The notes beneath the pieces were generated by a model. The model was given only the letters and a program-made list of their open reading frames with translations. It searched no databases and was not told where the DNA came from. The translations under genes and the position numbers were made by a program. Below, piece by piece: positions 62,239 through 64,000 of a DNA stretch of 64,000 nucleotides. The DNA is from PALSA-1006 sp041660815 (GTDB lineage: Bacteria; Pseudomonadota; Gammaproteobacteria; Burkholderiales; Gallionellaceae), in the NCBI GenBank assembly GCA_041660815.1, contig JBAZVN010000005.1, forward strand, positions 62,001-126,000. Direction: 5' to 3'. The first letter of the stretch is position 1. Each line of letters opens with the position of its first letter.

Positions 62239-63981
62239 ATGGATGCATCCACCAATATGTTGCGGGCTCTGATCATTGAAGATTCGGAAGATGACTTCGA
62301 GCTGATTTGCAACGAATTATTATTGGGCGGATTTATGCCCAAATGTAAACGTATCGAAACAGCCAAAGCACTGGAACATTCACTACAGCATAATGTTTGG
62401 GATGTGATTATTTGCGATCACAATTTACCCACCTTGAACTCTGTAGCCGCATTAAAAATCGTTCAGCAAACGCATAATAAGCTGCCCTTTATTATTGTTT
62501 CCGGAACGATTCCGGAGGAAATCGGGGTGGCGTCAATGTGGAATGGCGCGCGGGATTTTATCGGCAAAGATAATTTGCCCAAATTGGTAGCAGTGATTAA
62601 ACGCGAACTTCAGGAAGTCGCATTGCGATCCGATCTCCACCTTACAAAAGATATTCTTTATCGGGTCGCACATTTTGATCGTTTAACCGGCCTACCCAAC
62701 CGCGAGCATTTATTCAAACATCTGGCGGAAAAAATTGAGGATCAGGAACACAATGATCGCTTCGCTGTGTTTCTAATTGACTTGAATCGTTTCCGCAACA
62801 TTACCAATTCACTGGGTATTCAGGCCGGCAATAAAGTGCTGCTTGATATGGCTGAGCGTCTGTGCAAAGTATTTGGGACAGATGATTTTGTGGCACGTTA
62901 TGGTGCCGACCGATTTGTCGCGGTGGTGCCATATTTGGAAAATGAACAACAAGCCGGAAAAATTGCTGCTGCCATTCATGCTTGCCTGGATAACGCATTT
63001 ATTATTAACGTCAACGAACTTTTTGTTACTGCCAGCGTGGGCGTCAGTTTTTATCCGAAAGACGGACACTCGCCGGAAGATATTCTGGAAAATGTCGAAT
63101 CAGCCTTGTATTGCGCAAAAGAAATCGGCGGGCGTGGCTATCAAATATACAAAGCCGAGTTAATCAGGCCTGGAAAAGTACGCATGAGCCTGGAAAGCGC
63201 GCTGCATCGTGCTTTAAGACAAAACGAATTTATATTGTATTACCAGCCGCAATTTGACATGCTGAGTAACCAAATGATCGGGGTTGAGGCGCTGATACGT
63301 TGGCATCATCCTGAATTGGGCATGATTTCTCCGGCGGATTTTGTTCCCATACTGGAAGACACCGGATTAATCGTGCCTGTTGGTGAATGGATTTTGCAGA
63401 CCGCATGCGCGCAAAACAAGCAATGGCAAGCTGCCGGATTATCACCCATCCGGGTGGCCGTAAATTTATCGGCCATACAATTTCAACAGTCCGGATTGGT
63501 GCATTCTGTTCGAAATGCGCTGAAAAAAACCGGTCTGTCCCCCAAGTATTTAGAGTTGGAAATTACTGAAAATATCGCGGTGCACAACGAGGAAACCGTG
63601 ATTGCCACATTGGAAGAATTACGTGCACTGGGTATTCAAATATCAATAGATGATTTTGGCACCGGATATTCATCTCTCAGCTACCTTAAGCGTTTCCCGA
63701 TAGACAAACTAAAAATTGATCAATCCTTTGTGCGCGATTACCATGCAGGCGCACCCGATGACGGCATTATTCGAGCGATTCTTGCATTGGCTAACAGCCT
63801 GAGTTTAAAAGTTATTGCCGAGGGAGTGGAAACCCGGGAGCAATCCGATTTTTTACAACTTAATGGATGCAATGAGATGCAGGGATATTTTTTTGGAAAG
63901 CCCATGCCTAGCCGGGAACTTGCCTTACTCATGCAGCAACATTATGAAATCAATCCGGAATGTTATGCTGAAGCAGCTTAA
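62239..63981 (+). CDS. Receiver-GGDEF-EAL protein with degenerate GGDEF
   Basis: A 580-residue cytoplasmic response regulator. The receiver (~8-130) has D60 (VIICDHNLPTLNS). The GGDEF domain reads GADRF (222-226) and lacks an RxxD site, so it is probably not a cyclase. The EAL domain keeps EALIRW (E350), DDFGTGYSSL and AEGVETREQSD, so it should hydrolyse c-di-GMP. ATG 62239 has GGGAG upstream; a frame from 62203 adds 12 residues. It lies 19 bp after cheB, suggesting that chemotaxis phosphorylation could set c-di-GMP levels. Confidence 0.93.
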   Translation: MDASTNMLRALIIEDSEDDFELICNELLLGGFMPKCKRIETAKALEHSLQHNVWDVIICDHNLPTLNSVAALKIVQQTHNKLPFIIVSGTIPEEIGVASMWNGARDFIGKDNLPKLVAVIKRELQEVALRSDLHLTKDILYRVAHFDRLTGLPNREHLFKHLAEKIEDQEHNDRFAVFLIDLNRFRNITNSLGIQAGNKVLLDMAERLCKVFGTDDFVARYGADRFVAVVPYLENEQQAGKIAAAIHACLDNAFIINVNELFVTASVGVSFYPKDGHSPEDILENVESALYCAKEIGGRGYQIYKAELIRPGKVRMSLESALHRALRQNEFILYYQPQFDMLSNQMIGVEALIRWHHPELGMISPADFVPILEDTGLIVPVGEWILQTACAQNKQWQAAGLSPIRVAVNLSAIQFQQSGLVHSVRNALKKTGLSPKYLELEITENIAVHNEETVIATLEELRALGIQISIDDFGTGYSSLSYLKRFPIDKLKIDQSFVRDYHAGAPDDGIIRAILALANSLSLKVIAEGVETREQSDFLQLNGCNEMQGYFFGKPMPSRELALLMQQHYEINPECYAEAA

Positions 63982-64000
63982 TTAAATGCAGCATCAAATA

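Noticed and set aside
1..64000. tRNA or rRNA genes and riboswitches of known class
   Set aside because: No cloverleaf, rRNA-like stretch or recognisable riboswitch core was seen by eye in the intergenic regions.

Overview
The window reads as a chromosomal segment of a betaproteobacterium. Housekeeping genes such as ubiA, slyX, rsmE, priA, hemE, gltBD, trkAH, trxC and mog look vertically inherited, base composition is moderate, and the style fits the Gallionellales/Nitrosomonadales. That placement is my inference from protein flavour and was not searched. About 55 protein genes are tightly packed. I found no rRNA, tRNA, CRISPR array, prophage or complete insertion sequence.

Layout: (1) 1-4 kb holds the end of an EAL-receiver protein and a five-domain sensor (amino-acid/amide-type binding fold, PAS, GGDEF, EAL, BLUF). 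(2) 4-9 kb holds ubiA, a convergent trhP-like U32 protein, a GGDEF-EAL/HDOD pair and slyX. (3) 9-21 kb holds nnrS, a membrane diguanylate cyclase, rsmE, a 254-bp MITE-like element, a thioredoxin-like protein with an IMPase-family phosphatase, trkA-trkH, an HD-GYP protein, a NYN-domain protein and an FAD oxidase. (4) 21-32 kb holds a haem-c membrane protein, priA with DnaA boxes upstream, and hemE, gltD and gltB on the minus strand. (5) 32-40 kb holds a CoA-disulfide-reductase/rhodanese operon, small redox and enzyme genes, and a minimal napA-napB nitrate reductase pair. (6) 40.6-64 kb is one long plus-strand signalling island. It starts with a periplasmic binding protein, two histidine kinases and a receiver-HDOD protein. 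It continues as a chemotaxis cluster: MCP-like protein, cheY, STAS, cheA, mcp, cheW, mcp, aer-like mcp, secreted Cache protein, mcp, a Trp-rich micro-ORF, a PilZ-like protein, cheR, cheD and cheB. It ends with a receiver-GGDEF-EAL protein.

The theme is sensory integration. Six proteins with c-di-GMP synthesis or hydrolysis domains, one possible PilZ protein and a CheA carrying a tandem MshEN-like motif sit among or beside chemotaxis genes. This suggests that second-messenger level, light (BLUF), small ligands and nitrogen-oxide respiration (nap, nnrS) are linked to movement. The most unusual items are the BLUF five-domain protein, the MshEN-like motif in CheA, the Trp/Cys-rich micro-ORF at 59107-59259, paired DnaA boxes ahead of priA, a terminator in the gltB leader, and four MCPs with nearly identical signalling domains.
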